Of a stretch of 38,748 nucleotides of DNA, positions 1 through 10,074 are shown one piece after another. Made by a program: the position numbers and the translations under genes. The DNA is taken from positions 1 through 38,748 of the forward strand of contig WELA01007251.1 of NCBI GenBank assembly GCA_009602735.1. Direction: 5' to 3'. Within the stretch, counting starts at the first letter, position 1, and every line of letters starts with the position of its first letter. This DNA comes from Mesotaenium endlicherianum (Eukaryota; Streptophyta; Zygnematophyceae; Zygnematales; Mesotaeniaceae). The notes beneath the pieces are model-generated. The model was not told where the DNA came from and ran no database searches. It saw only the letters and a program-made list of their open reading frames with translations.

Positions 1-90
1 TTATCCTGGTTCTCCATGTCTCAGGAGTTGCTAGTTTGAGACCTTGTCCTTACCATACAAAGAAGACTGTGATAACAGCTCCGACACCAC
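1..90 (-). mobile_element. Internal region of minus-strand D element next to its 5' LTR
   Basis: Read on the minus strand, this begins just after the LTR end with a primer-binding site and continues into leader sequence. A possible gag start codon lies at 17-15 (reads Met-Glu-Asn-Gln-Asp before the window ends). It shows that D1 is a 5' LTR of an element running leftwards out of the window, not a solo LTR. Confidence 0.7.
78..89 (-). promoter_or_regulatory. Primer-binding site of D element (initiator Met tRNA type)
   Basis: On the minus strand this reads TGGTGTCGGAGC, one base after the LTR terminus. It resembles the TGGTATCGGAGC sites of families A and B with one change. Known plant LTR elements use TGGTATCAGAGC, complementary to initiator methionine tRNA. 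Confidence 0.7.
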
Positions 91-792
91 TGAACTGAAT
101 CGACTTACCAAATAGGCGATAAACAATTAATGAAGATCTTTATATCAGCAAGTAATCTTTATGGTATTTTCCGTTAACTGGTTAAACGGCAAAGGACAAC
201 ACACTAGCAGTGAATAATACTCGTAAGTCAAATGCGAGTAAACTAGCATCAATAATGCAAATCAGTAAACTCATACATAAGCAAGGTTAGAAGACAGTGC
301 GTATCAATTGCTTCTCGCCTTGGATTCAGATTTCTCTCAGTAAGCTGTACAAGAGAGTTGGCCTCGTTTCCGAATGTTACTCGAGAGCAATGCCTAACAT
401 ATGTACATGGAATGAGTTTACTGTTCAACGGCCAGTGCAATGGCACCGCCTACCCGGGAGTTAACCACGCTGGTAGGACCTCGGTTAACCAAATCCACCG
501 CCATCTCCCATCATCCCGAATTGCCATCCATCCATTCATCTAGCATACCACACTTAGATGCATATCGAGGCAGTTCGCTGCTACCGAGTACGGAAGTCAG
601 GTGGCTGTCAAAGAATGTGTCAGCAAGCTGACTTAAGCTGACATCAGCCTGCTGCTTCCGGCTGAGTCATTAAACTGATATTTAAATATAACGTCCAGCA
701 GACTGATCATTAACTAGAGTTCAGCAGGCTGAACTTATTTAACTATATTATTTGAATGAATATTATGTCAACCAATATACTGATTCATTACA
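91..792 (-). mobile_element. D1: 5' LTR of a minus-strand D-family LTR retrotransposon
   Basis: About 702 bp, the reverse complement of the solo LTRs at 1536-2252 and 4594-5312, with LTR-type ends TG...CA. The element's internal DNA lies at its left, off the window. The base group tctag (793-797) should be the right-hand copy of the target-site duplication. The C-element gag reading frame is open right up to base 793, so D1 inserted into C gag. Conserved short antisense ORFs inside it are LTR sequence, not genes. Confidence 0.85.
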
Positions 793-1535
793 TCTAGCCA
801 AAGTCCACGAGGAAGTGAGACGTCTGAGCATACTCACAACCGGTGGAGTGAGCAACCGTTGAGAGACGAGTCTCGTTATATCTCCGCAAGCGGTGAGAAC
901 CCGGATAACACACGAGCCTTTGCACCTGATATGGGCAGAGAGCAAGACGTGTGGGGAAAAGTCAGTGAACCCTGTTCACCGTTCAAAATGGTTGGTGATG
1001 ATCGGGATGAAAATCCGAAGTTCAAGCTGTCTGCAAAGTGTTTTAGCGGACGAACCAGCGGAAATGGTCTCACTTTTGAAGAGTTCGATGAGATCTATTG
1101 GGCAAGATTCTTTGAGAAGATTCACAAGGATTCTTCTTATGCACAATCTGTTGCATTAATAGGCTTGGTTCAGTACTTGGAAAAGGATGCCCTGTTGTTA
1201 TATCGTCAATTCCGGAAGGATGAGGATCTCACCCAGGAATGGGCGTTTGAAGAACAGAGAAGGGCTAGGGATTTGAAAATCCAGAAAGAGGCTGCAAAAG
1301 CCCGAATGACCGCCTTATCTTCAGGAAGAACAGTGACAACTGCACCTGTTGAGAGCATAGACCTAGTTGCACTAACACAAGAATTAACAGAGGCCATGAG
1401 GCAACTCACTGAGGGTCAGCGGAAGGCGGCCACTCAAGATGATGATGCCGGCTCTGTCGCAGAGTTGCGAAAGGTGTGTGCAGAACTGTCTGAAAAGATT
1501 GCTAGAGCTCAGGAACGAGTAATACGCAGAGCTAC
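793..1535 (+). pseudogene. Element C gag, N-terminal part (truncated by D1, interrupted by D2)
   Basis: The frame (phase of base 793) is open from the D1 junction to the D2 junction; the first ATG is near base 931, but the true start is left of D1. The product has a charged N-terminal tail, then a helical region with an FEEFDEIYWARFFEKI stretch and a basic, Ala/Glu-rich coiled-coil-like C-terminal part. Position before the zinc knuckles and the helical character fit a Ty3/gypsy capsid. Pairwise recognition is weak, so the gag call rests mainly on context. The frame resumes after D2 when one copy of gctac is removed. Confidence 0.65.
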
Positions 1536-2252
1536 TGTAATGAATCAGTATATTAGTAGATATAATATTCATTTACATATAATACTTAATTAAGTTCAGC
1601 CTGCTGAACTCTAGTTAATAATCAGTCTGCTGGACTTCATATTTAATATCAGTTTAATGACTCAGCCGAAAGCAGCAGGCTGAAGTCAACTTAGGTCAGC
1701 TTGCTGACACATTCTTTGACAGCCAGCTGACTTCCGTACTCGGTAGCAGCGAACTGCCGCGATATGCATCTAAGTGTGATATGCTAGAGGAATGGCCAGA
1801 CGACATCCCTATGATGGATGGCGATTCGGGATGATGGGAGATGGCGGTGGATTTGGTTAACCGAGGTCCTACCAACGTGGTTAACTCTCGGGTAGGCGGT
1901 GCCATCGCACTGGCCGATAAACAGTAAACTCATTCCATGTACATATGCTAGGCATTGCTCTCGAGTTAGGCATTAGAAAAGGAGGCCAACTCTCTGGTAC
2001 AGCTTACTGAGAGAGATCTGAATCCAAGGCGAGAAGCCATTGATACGCACTGTCTTCCAACCTTGCTTATGTATGAGTTTACTGATTGCATTATTGATGC
2101 TAGTTTACTCGCATTTGACTTCGAGTATTGTTCATTGCTAGTGTTGTCCTTTGCCGTTTAACCAGTTAACGAAAAATACCATAAAGATTACTTGCTGATA
2201 CGAAGATCTTTATTAATTGTTAATCGCCTATTTGGTAAGTCGATTCATTTCA
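1536..2252 (+). mobile_element. D2: solo LTR of family D
   Basis: 717 bp beginning TGTAATG and ending TTTCA, flanked by a perfect 5-bp duplication gctac (1531-1535 and 2253-2257). No internal region or second LTR is present, so it is a solo LTR left by LTR-LTR recombination. It interrupts C gag. Near its start lies an 8-bp inverted repeat AGTTCAGC/GCTGAACT with a 2-base loop (1593-1610), and related CAGC..GCTG motifs recur over the next 120 bp. Confidence 0.92.
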
Positions 2253-2785
2253 GCTACACCTCTCAATGGTCAGCAAAGCAATAGCGCCACGACAGAGGCA
2301 AGCCATGGGCAAACCTTGGCTAGCTGTCGTAAGGATATGGAGGCTGGGGATGACTAGCTACACTCCACGCATTGCCTGCGTCGTTTCTTCAAGTTGCTTG
2401 AAGCACGACTCTTAGAGGATCGTAGTCTTAAGGTGCACGATTATGTACATTTTGTTCGTCATAAGAACGAGACAGTCTTGGAGGTCAAATCCAGATTGGT
2501 AGATCTCGCCAAAAAGGCAAAAATATACGAGCCCAGAATAGTGGCTGACAAGTTTCTGTTGTGCTTGGGCAAGGAAACAGATCGTGAAGTCAGGCCACAT
2601 CTGTCCGCAGAGCACGGGATAGACTGGGACATCGACGAGGCGGTTGAAATAGCACGTACTGTCAAAAAGGGTAAAGTGTGGTATAAAGAGGCTTCGAGGA
2701 CGCTTATGGCTCCTGAGAGGAGAGAGGAATTCTCTTCGCCTAAGGCCAACAGCTCTAATTTTCAGTTTAAGAAAAGAGCGGGTCT
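2253..2785 (+). pseudogene. Element C gag, C-terminal capsid part, broken
   Basis: Continues the gag frame after D2, with an in-frame TAG at 2355-2357, then an uninterrupted stretch (from about 2394) including a VHDYVHFVRHKNETVLEVKSRL segment typical of the helical end of gag, where the sequence reads like the region just before zinc knuckles. Around 2768-2786 the frame must move by -1 to reach the knuckles; the spot is an A/G-rich run (aagaaaagag), so a small indel is likely. Not a recognisable programmed slippery site. Confidence 0.65.
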
Positions 2786-4593
2786 TTCAATAAGTTTGCT
2801 AAGCACGCCAACACTGTTGAAACAGCAGAGAGTTGTTGGAATTGCGGGAAATCAGGACATCAGAAGAGAGACTGTCCGTACCCAGATGCTAAGCAACTAT
2901 CTGCTAGCAAGGCGCAGATATGCGCACATTGCAGTAAGAAGGGACACTCAAAAGATGAGTGTTGGTCTAAGAACCCAAATCTAAAGCCGCCTTGGGCAAA
3001 TGCTGCCATGAAAGAGGCAGACAAAGAGAAAAAGTTAGAAAAGGGTGGCTCTGGTAATCGCAAGGGTAACCAGAAGTACGAAGCCATGAGTGCAAAAATC
3101 GCTGAGTTGAAAGCGCAGTTTGCAAATCTAAATGCGCCCAACGTCTATTATGATGCAGATATCGCAGAAAAGACCGTTTGCAAAGGCGAGAAGCGACATC
3201 CTGAAAAGGCTGTGGATGCAACGGTTGCCGAGCAAGCAGATCACAACCGTCTGGTGCCAAGGAATGCTGGGAAGCTTCCTCAGACTTTTCGGATCACTCT
3301 GGATGAAAACGAGATCTCGCAGCTACGACAAACCAGGCTCGGGTCGCGCAAGACATTTAGTTTTTCACTAGAAAAGCTGAAGCCCTTGGTGGAACACCGG
3401 ATCCAGCATGCACCTTTGCTTTCTCTCGCTGATTTGCATATCACATACCCATTCACGGTTGATAAGGCCGGGCATCAGCTAGATATAGCTGAGGAAGGTG
3501 CAAATAGCGCCTCATTGCCCACCAATTTTAGCACCGTGAGAGTGCAAAATAAGGATGGTGCATTGATCTTCAACAACTGGGCAGCTCCCAACATTCTGTT
3601 GGATATCGGCGCACAACCAGTCATTTTGGGAAAACGAGCTGTGAAAGCTCTAGGATTGACAACAAGGGACCTGAATGAGAGTCCTTTTCAGTTGAGAACT
3701 GCCTCAGGACAAGTCTCAAAGTCTTGTGGGATTACCCACAAGCCTGTGAAAATTACAGTAAATCCAAGGAAACCTGAAGAGGCGTCACTATTCATGGAGT
3801 GCACAGTGACGGAAGCTGAGAACTATCATGTTCTCTTGGGAACAGAAGCACTGATTTCCTTGGGTATGGTCATTGATCTGCGGAAACAGAGAGTGACTCA
3901 CCAGTCTACAGATAGGCAGCCGGCAGGAGAAATTCCTGTGAAGATGGTTTGCATAGGAGAAGCAAACTACGGACAGCTAGACTGCTACGTTAATGACAGG
4001 TACCCAGAAGCCAGCGACAACATCATGAAGCAAGAAGAGGAAGGCTATACGAGCATCAACATGCCAACACCCTTGGTATGGCAACCCCGGATCATGAAGC
4101 AGCTGGAAACTGTGAGTAATAGGGACCACGGCCCGCAAGAGTTGCTGCCAGTACCCTACCCAGTTACCTCCTCTGCAAATCTGATGCATGGAGTGGAGCC
4201 GCTGCTGCAAGGCATTGTCAAGATGGAAGATCCTTTCCGCAAAAGGGGAGTGGTGGTGTTGGAATTATTTGCCGGACTTGGCTCTGGGACCATAGCACTG
4301 ATCCAGCGAGGAATACAGGTGGCCAAAGTCCTGTATGTGGACAACGATGACCACGCATTTCTAGCATTCCAAGAGGTCATGAATCAGATGCGGCAAATGC
4401 ATCATTTTAAAGGGTTGGCGCCTGCATATAGCAATGTCGAGCGCATCGCCGGAGGCAAGATTATGAACGTGAAGCCTGAATACCTGTATGGCTACAAGAT
4501 TGATTGGATCTTTGCTGAATTCCCTTGTCAACCACTTTCTCAAGCTGGAAATATGAGGGGATTCAGTGATCCGCGAGCACAACACTGGGGATG
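2786..4593 (+). pseudogene. Element C zinc knuckles, aspartic protease and N-terminal half of DNA methyltransferase
   Basis: One open frame of about 600 codons. First two zinc knuckles, CWNCGKSGHQKRDC (from 2834) and CAHCSKKGHSKDEC, both C-x2-C-x4-H-x4-C, the nucleocapsid signature. Next a basic linker, then a retropepsin-like fold with LLDIGAQPVILG at about 3596-3631; the catalytic Asp is kept (3602-3604) but the usual Ser/Thr of D-S/T-G is Ile. A downstream LLGTEAL segment fits the second protease strand. From about 4247 the frame enters a C5-cytosine methyltransferase: motif I ELFAGLGSG (Glu at 4262) for S-adenosylmethionine binding and motif IV FPCQPLSQAG with the catalytic Cys at 4526-4528. 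Solo LTR D3 then splits the domain; the frame continues at 5318. Confidence 0.85.
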
Positions 4594-5312
4594 TGTAATG
4601 AATCAGTATATTAGTAGACATAATATTCATTTAAATATAATAGTTAATTAAGTTCAGCCTACTAAACTTTATGTAGATTGAGTCTGCTGTACTTTACATA
4701 ATTATCAGTTTAAGGACTCAGCCGGAAGCAGCAGGCTGAAGGCCAACTTAAGTTAGCTTGCTGACACATTCTTTGACAACCAGCTGACTTCCGTACTCGG
4801 TAGCAGCGAACTGCCTCGATATGCATCTAAGTGTGATATGCTAGATGAACGGCTAGATGACATCCCTATGATGGATGGCGATACGGGATGATGGGAGATG
4901 GCGGTGGATTTGGTTAACCGAGGTCCTACCAACGTGATTAACTCCCGGGTAGGCGGTGCCATCGCACTGGCCGATGAACAGTAAACTCATTCCTTGTACA
5001 TATGCTAGGCATTGCTCTCGAGTTAGGCATTAGAAAACGAGGCCAACTCTCTGGTACAGCTTACTGAGAGAGATCTGAATCCAAGGCGAGAAGCCATTGA
5101 TACGCACTGTCTTCCAACCTTGCTTATGTATGACTTTACTGATTGCATTATTGATGCTAATTTACTTGCATTTGACTTACGAGTATTATTCACTGCTAGT
5201 GTGTTGTCCTTTGTTGTTAAATCAATTAACGAAAAATACCATAAAGATTACTTGCTGATATAAAGATCTTTATTAATTGTTAATCGCCTATTTGGTAAGT
5301 CGATTCATTTCA
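4594..5312 (+). mobile_element. D3: solo LTR of family D
   Basis: 719 bp, TGTAATG...TTTCA, flanked by a perfect 5-bp duplication ggatg (4589-4593 and 5313-5317). It sits inside the methyltransferase domain of element C. It differs from D2 at scattered positions; for example the inverted repeat near its start is disrupted (agttcagcctactaaact). D2 and D3 lie in the same orientation, D1 opposite. Confidence 0.92.
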
Positions 5313-5317
5313 GGATG

Positions 5318-6002
5318 GATGGTGAAAATCATCGGCATGCTGCGGGAACGTCCGCTCTATTACCCACCTGTGTTTGTGATTAAGGACGTACGTCCAGGAA
5401 TGGACTACAAGCAGATGAAGCCGGGAGAACCATGGCTGATTTTCGACTCCACTTTGGGCCATCATGTGCTAATCAACGACGCCAAGCACGGAGGGTTATC
5501 CCATAGGGCCAGGATATTTTGGACCAACGGCATGTCTATCGTGGTTCTGAGAGAAGTGGAGGACATTACACGGCGATCACCGACGGCATTGACAGAGGAA
5601 AAGGCACTGGCGGTGCATACCAGACCAATGACCTGGAGGGATTCCTATCCACAGTGTGTTATCAACGAACCAGGCCAGCCAAGAGTGGTACTGCCTACCT
5701 TTACAGTTTATCCAGGATCTCGGGCCTTCAGAGGAGGTGGACCAGGAATGGTCAAAGACATATATAAAAGAGACGCCGTGTGGAGAGAGCCCACCGCGGT
5801 AGAAAAGGGCAAATGCCTTGGAATACCCGACACCATAGCTCGGCATATAGCCGGTGCCGTAGGATCGGATGAAGCTGCAAAGATTTTCGGTAACATGATC
5901 GGGCAGCACTCTATGACTTGGTTGGTGGTTGACCTTCACAGACAAGCCTATGCGGAGACCAAGATCAGTGACAATTGGGATCAATGTGGTGCCAACATCT
6001 GA
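5318..6002 (+). pseudogene. Element C DNA methyltransferase, C-terminal half
   Basis: Continues the methyltransferase frame after D3 (junction residues QHWG-WMVKIIGM) and ends at TGA 6000-6002. The segment VFVIKDVRPG lines up with motif VI, normally ENV, but here reads Lys-Asp-Val (5382-5390), so the conserved Glu that contacts the target cytosine is lost. Motif VIII-like SHRARIFWTN is intact, with the R-x-R pair (HRAR from 5502). Near the C terminus EKGKCLGIPD...KIFGNMIG resembles motifs IX-X that complete the SAM pocket. The order of motifs is complete, so a full catalytic domain was carried. GI-x-V after motif I is reminiscent of DNMT3/DRM enzymes while PCQ is more DNMT1-like; I do not assign a subfamily. 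Confidence 0.82.
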
Positions 6003-6826
6003 TTAGAGGGCTATCAGGACGGCACATCAGCAACAAGAAGAATACTGGGGGTAAAGAGACGCAGCGGAAGCCGCTGTGGACAGAGCCAGGGGAGATAGAG
6101 TGGCAGAACTGATGAGATGTCAGGATCTATTGGACCGGATTGATAAACGGACCAATGAATTACAAGCACCTCTGGAGAGAGAGGATACACCCATGAGGGA
6201 TCAGGCGCCCGAGCAAGCAACGCCGCTACCAGGAGTAGAAGACGATACGCATAGCACTCCATCATCTGTGAGAAACGCCACTCACAGCCAGATTTTTGGG
6301 AGCTCACCTCCCGGAGCCACGACATCAAATACGTGAAAAGACTCCAGAAGAGGCCAGGTCAGGGTATGATACCCACCTCAGCCCAAGAGCAGCTGGGCGC
6401 GGAAACTATTGGCAGGAAAGCTCAAGTAGCTGGGAAGCCAACCAAAAGTGTCTACCATCTTCACCAGAGCGAGCGTCGTTACAAGACATGTCAGAAGATT
6501 ATGAGAAGAAGGCTTCTGAGCCTACGGCCAAAAATACTGGATACTGCCTAAACCAAGTACTAAAGCAAGAACGCCAGTGCAATCTTGCTGAATGGGCTGA
6601 AGAGAGTAGCCGGAACTCAGGAGATTCTGGAGGGTCTGCAAAGACCATATGTCTCGAAGTGATATTTGAAGAACGCCAGGAGGAGTTGGACAAGAAATTG
6701 TCTACAACACCTGCCTTAATGAGCCCAGAGCCGCAAGCTAAGGGGCAACAGCAGGTTTCAGCCAGTCAAACAGCTGAATCCATTGCAAGGTAAATCATGG
6801 AGCAGCTGCTAGACAAAGACGCTCGA
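6003..6826 (+). pseudogene. Element C linker / start of second ORF, degenerate
   Basis: Between the methyltransferase stop and the A1 insertion. Coding character is visible but in pieces: a frame from about 6055 giving a hydrophilic, charged peptide (DLLDRIDKRTNELQ), a shift of frame near the T-run at about 6293, then an Arg/Glu/Ser-rich stretch to a TAA at 6791-6793 and on into MEQLLDKDAR at the A1 junction. No domain is recognised; it probably formed the N-terminal part of the pol ORF or a structural linker. Confidence 0.5.
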
Positions 6827-7328
6827 TGTAGTGATTTGAGTTATTATATATTAGTTTGCATATATTTTAATATTTTCAAATATATTTGGAGTAGTATTGT
6901 GTGAATTCAAGTGTGATAGGTACTCTAGTGACTTGGTTCATGTCCTTTGAACCTTCCAAGGCATTTTCGAAGTTAGAGGAAAGACCTAGAAGAACTCCAT
7001 GTGGCAAAAGTCAAATGTGCCATTTTTAGGTCAAAAGGACATTTGTACATTATTCTAGAAAGAGGTGGCAAGTTTTGGGATGTGTTGGGTGCCAAAACAT
7101 CAACATACACCATCCTAAAAATTACTTATGTAGCAAGTATGTAAACAAGAGCTAGAACATAGAAAGACATTCCAGAATCACTCTTGTACTTGCCAAAATC
7201 CAGAAATACATGAACTTTCGAGAAGCGATCTCTCTTTCAAGAAGCTACCACTTGTGTTCAAAGATCCTTGTCTTGAATAGATAAAGTATTCTATTTTACT
7301 GAGTACTTTATCTATCTGTTTCACTACA
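6827..7328 (+). mobile_element. A1 5' LTR
   Basis: 502 bp, TGTAGTG...ACTACA. Compared with A2 and A4 it has a degenerate TATA element (TATGTAAA at 7138-7145 instead of TATATAAA) and several private changes. The divergence from its own 3' LTR, by eye about 4 percent, is greater than that between the A2 LTRs, in line with A1 being the older insertion. Confidence 0.93.
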
Positions 7329-7329
7329 G

Positions 7330-7341
7330 CGGTATCGGAGC
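7330..7341 (+). promoter_or_regulatory. A1 primer-binding site (variant)
   Basis: Reads CGGTATCGGAGC one base after the 5' LTR; the first base has changed from T compared with A2 and A4. It would pair with the 3' end of initiator methionine tRNA. Confidence 0.75.
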
Positions 7342-7365
7342 TAGGCACTTTGGTAGCACAAGAAG

Positions 7366-7469
7366 ATGGCCGATCCTCAAGACCAACAGCAAGCTTTCGA
7401 AGGAAGCCCTTCTTCTCCACGACACCCTCCTCTAGCGCCGATGGGAGAGCCCACTCAAGAAAATCTGCA
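7366..7469 (+). pseudogene. A1 gag, first 35 codons
   Basis: Starts with the same [15 protein letters not shown] as the gag of A2 and A4 and is cut by insertion of element B. The frame resumes at 18859 after removing B and one copy of ctgca. Confidence 0.88.
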
Positions 7470-8181
7470 TGTAAGGTTATGAAAGTGTAGTTTGTTTCTT
7501 TCTAGTATTTTATATGCATAGAGTGTGATTTTAGAAGAACTTTGGCCTTTATTTCACGTCATTTGGACAAGTATTGAGAGAGTTATGAATTTTGGAAGTT
7601 TTTAGTGAGTTTTTAATGTCACAGATCCTATTTAGTGACAAGGACAGGTCCAGTGACGAAAATTTCGGTTGGAGTCTAGAAAGTAGGTCATTGAAACATG
7701 AGGGTTCCAGAAACTACGTACAATTACGTAGAGTGCGAAAGTGATTGTGGAATTTCTAGAAACTCCGTGAGGAGTTAGTGGATTGTGTAGTAGAATATTC
7801 TAGAGCGTGATTGTGTGCGTGTGAGTGTGCTAGCTTGCCCAACTAGGCAAGGTCAAGTACATGGAAGGAGCCATAGGAGAAGGTTCTGGAGGTACCTTGC
7901 TAGAGAGGACACTTAGAGTTAAAGGATAAATGGGAAGCATAAGGAAGTAAAGGGGGCTTAGTCTAGTCTAACCTTCTTATCTTGTACACGACTTTTCTTA
8001 ATAAAGTGAGTTCTTTTCCACTCCTCTCTCATGTAGCCCTCTAACTCTTGCAAGGGTGGCATACCACCAGGCCACTCCACCTTGTGTATGCAACTAGGAA
8101 AGGTCCTCGTGCACGCTTCCACTCGCGGGTGAGGGTGCGTGAGTGTGCATGGGCGCACTCCCCGCACCCTCTCCCCTTTCA
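7470..8181 (+). mobile_element. B 5' LTR
   Basis: 712 bp; begins TGTAAGGTTATG and ends CCCTTTCA. It carries an AATAAA polyadenylation-type signal at 8000-8005. Near-identical to the copy at 18142-18853 with scattered substitutions. Confidence 0.92.
8000..8005 (+). promoter_or_regulatory. AATAAA signal in B LTR
   Basis: Canonical AATAAA within the B LTR, repeated in the 3' LTR at 18672-18677, where it would serve 3'-end formation of the element RNA. Confidence 0.5.
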
Positions 8182-8183
8182 CA

Positions 8184-8195
8184 TGGTATCGGAGC
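8184..8195 (+). promoter_or_regulatory. B primer-binding site
   Basis: TGGTATCGGAGC two bases after the LTR, identical to the primer site of family A. Complementary to the 3' end expected for initiator methionine tRNA. Confidence 0.8.
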
Positions 8196-9534
8196 TACCT
8201 AGTTGCTTCATTTGGAGGAGGGAGCTTTGGTTGGTGATGCTTGTAGGAGTGTAGAGAGGGTAGAGAGGAGAAGCAAGGATGATTTATAAGTTGCTAAGGG
8301 CAGCCATGAAGACGTTGATGCAAGCTAGCATCTCACTCTCTTGAAGGAGGGAGGAGATGGGAAGTGGGAGGTGCTCCAAGAAGTGTTAACTCGGATGCAA
8401 CCAGATTTTTGTACGTTTTCTTTATAATATAAGAAGGTTGCCCAAGCATGGTAGTGATAGAAGGATTATAGAGCAACTTTGCTTGAGTATGGAGACAATG
8501 AGCATGAATAAAATCTGGAGTTTACACGGCTGGATTTTTCCTTGAAGATGCAAGCTCTTTGGTGTTAAGCACTTTCTTTGAGGGGGGCTTAGCATAGAGA
8601 TGATAGTGGCTAGAAAGGAGTGTGTGCCCATCTTTATTTCAGATCTTCAATGAAGGTGGAGCAGATGTTAAGGGTAGGCAACCGGGGACTTAGCAAGCAT
8701 GCGTACTTGCAAGTCTGGGAGCTTTGGCGAGCATAGCATTCGCAAGCTCAAGAGGTCCTCATGAGAAGCTCAAGAGAGGGTGCACCGGGGTGTTGCACCA
8801 AGTTGGCCAAGTATGTGGCCAGATTTGGGTTTCCTGGCATCACTCCTATGTAGCCACTGATTATTTGAGGCCAGCCATGATGGAGCTTGGTACCTTGTAT
8901 GGAGATTGAAGAAGCCTCAAGTGAAAAGAAGCATCGTGGAGAAGGCTTGGAGCAAGAAGAAGTATTCCAGATTTTTCTTCAAAGAGGAGAGATGGAGATG
9001 GAGCCTTTCAAGTTCAGATTTCTCTTTTCTTATGGAGGAGAGTACTACGGAGTATATGGAGTTGAGAACTATGATGAAGACAAGCCTATGGTGTGGAAGA
9101 AGAAGCAAGGTATGAAGTTGGTGCAAGAGGGCTAGTGCAAGAGATGTCTCCCACTTGAAGCGTGTGTGCCATTAGTTGTGTGATGGCATAGTTAAGGGGC
9201 AGATTTTGGTGCATCTATGGAAGCTCTTCATGTGAAAGTAGAGCACCAAGGCAAGCTGGGTTTAGTAGTAAGAAGTGTCATTGGGGTGACCAAGGCTAGA
9301 GTGCACTCAAGAAGCTAAGCATGTGGAAGGAGTTGCACAAAGAGAGTAGCCTATCCTCTAGTGCTTTAGTGCACGGGTCAAGTGAAGACCGAGGAGGACT
9401 ATGGTCAAGTGAGGATAGTGAAATAGGTGGAGGTAGATATGACCACAAGTAGCTATCTTCAGCCCGCTAGCAAAGAAGCGACGCGGGAAGGTGAAGGTGA
9501 AGCAGAAGCGTTTGTTTTGGTGACCTTGGCCCCG
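8196..9534 (+). mobile_element. B internal region, 5' part (non-coding)
   Basis: Purine-rich sequence without a convincing reading frame. The longest frames (about 80 codons near 8887-9135) show no domain and no copy for comparison. It ends where A2 is inserted. Confidence 0.75.
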
Positions 9535-10037
9535 TGTAGTGATTTGAGTTATTATATATAAGTTTGCATATACTTTAATGTTTTCAAATACATTTGGAGT
9601 AGTATTGTGTGGAGTCAAGTGTGAATAGGTACTCTAGTAACTTGGTTCGTGTCCTTTGAACCTTCCAAGGCATTTTTGAAGTTAGAGGAAAGACCTAGAA
9701 GAACTCCATGTGGCAAAAGTCAAATGTGCCATTTTTAGGTCAAAAGGACATGTGTACATTATTCTAGAAAGAGGTGGCAAGTTTTGGGATGTGTTGGGTG
9801 CCAACACATCAACATACACTTTCCTAGAAATTACTTATGTAGCAAGTATATAAACAAGAGCTAGAACATAGAAAGACATTCCAGAATCACTCTTGTACTT
9901 GCCAAAATCCAGAAATATATTAACTTTCAAGAAGCCATCTCTCTTTCAAGAAGCTACCACTTGTGTTCAAAGATCCTTGTCTTGAATAGATAAAGTATTC
10001 TGTTTTACTAAGTACTTTATCTATCTGTTTCACTACA
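9535..10037 (+). mobile_element. A2 5' LTR
   Basis: 503 bp, TGTAGTG...CACTACA, with a TATA element TATATAAA at 9847-9854 in the position expected for the U3 promoter. Confidence 0.95.
9847..9854 (+). promoter_or_regulatory. TATA element of A2 LTR
   Basis: TATATAAA about 310 bases into the LTR; A4 has the same (29311-29318), A1 has TATGTAAA in both LTRs. Probably the core promoter of the element transcript. Confidence 0.5.
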
Positions 10038-10038
10038 G

Positions 10039-10050
10039 TGGTATCGGAGC
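10039..10050 (+). promoter_or_regulatory. A2 primer-binding site
   Basis: TGGTATCGGAGC, one base after the 5' LTR. Pairs with the 3' end of initiator methionine tRNA and primes minus-strand DNA synthesis. Confidence 0.85.
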
Positions 10051-10074
10051 TAGGCACTTTGGTAGCACAAGAAG

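Noticed and set aside
440..631. Conserved antisense reading frame MAPPTRELTTL... in all three D LTRs (also 1696-1905 and 4753-4962 on the minus strand)
   Set aside because: It lies antisense within LTR sequence, has no domain, and is shared only because the LTRs are copies; its length differs between copies.
2760..2790. Programmed frameshift in element C between gag and the zinc knuckles
   Set aside because: No heptamer of the X XXY YYZ form in the right phase; the A/G run suggests an indel.
5577..5984. 135-codon minus-strand frame opposite the methyltransferase
   Set aside because: Shadow of the sense coding region, which has clear DNMT motifs.
8887..9135. 82-codon frame inside element B
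   Set aside because: No domain, Glu/Lys/Gly-rich from a purine-rich strand, no second copy to support selection.
10039..10050. Possible tRNA gene at the TGGTATCGGAGC sites
   Set aside because: Only the 12-base primer complement is present; there is no cloverleaf around it.
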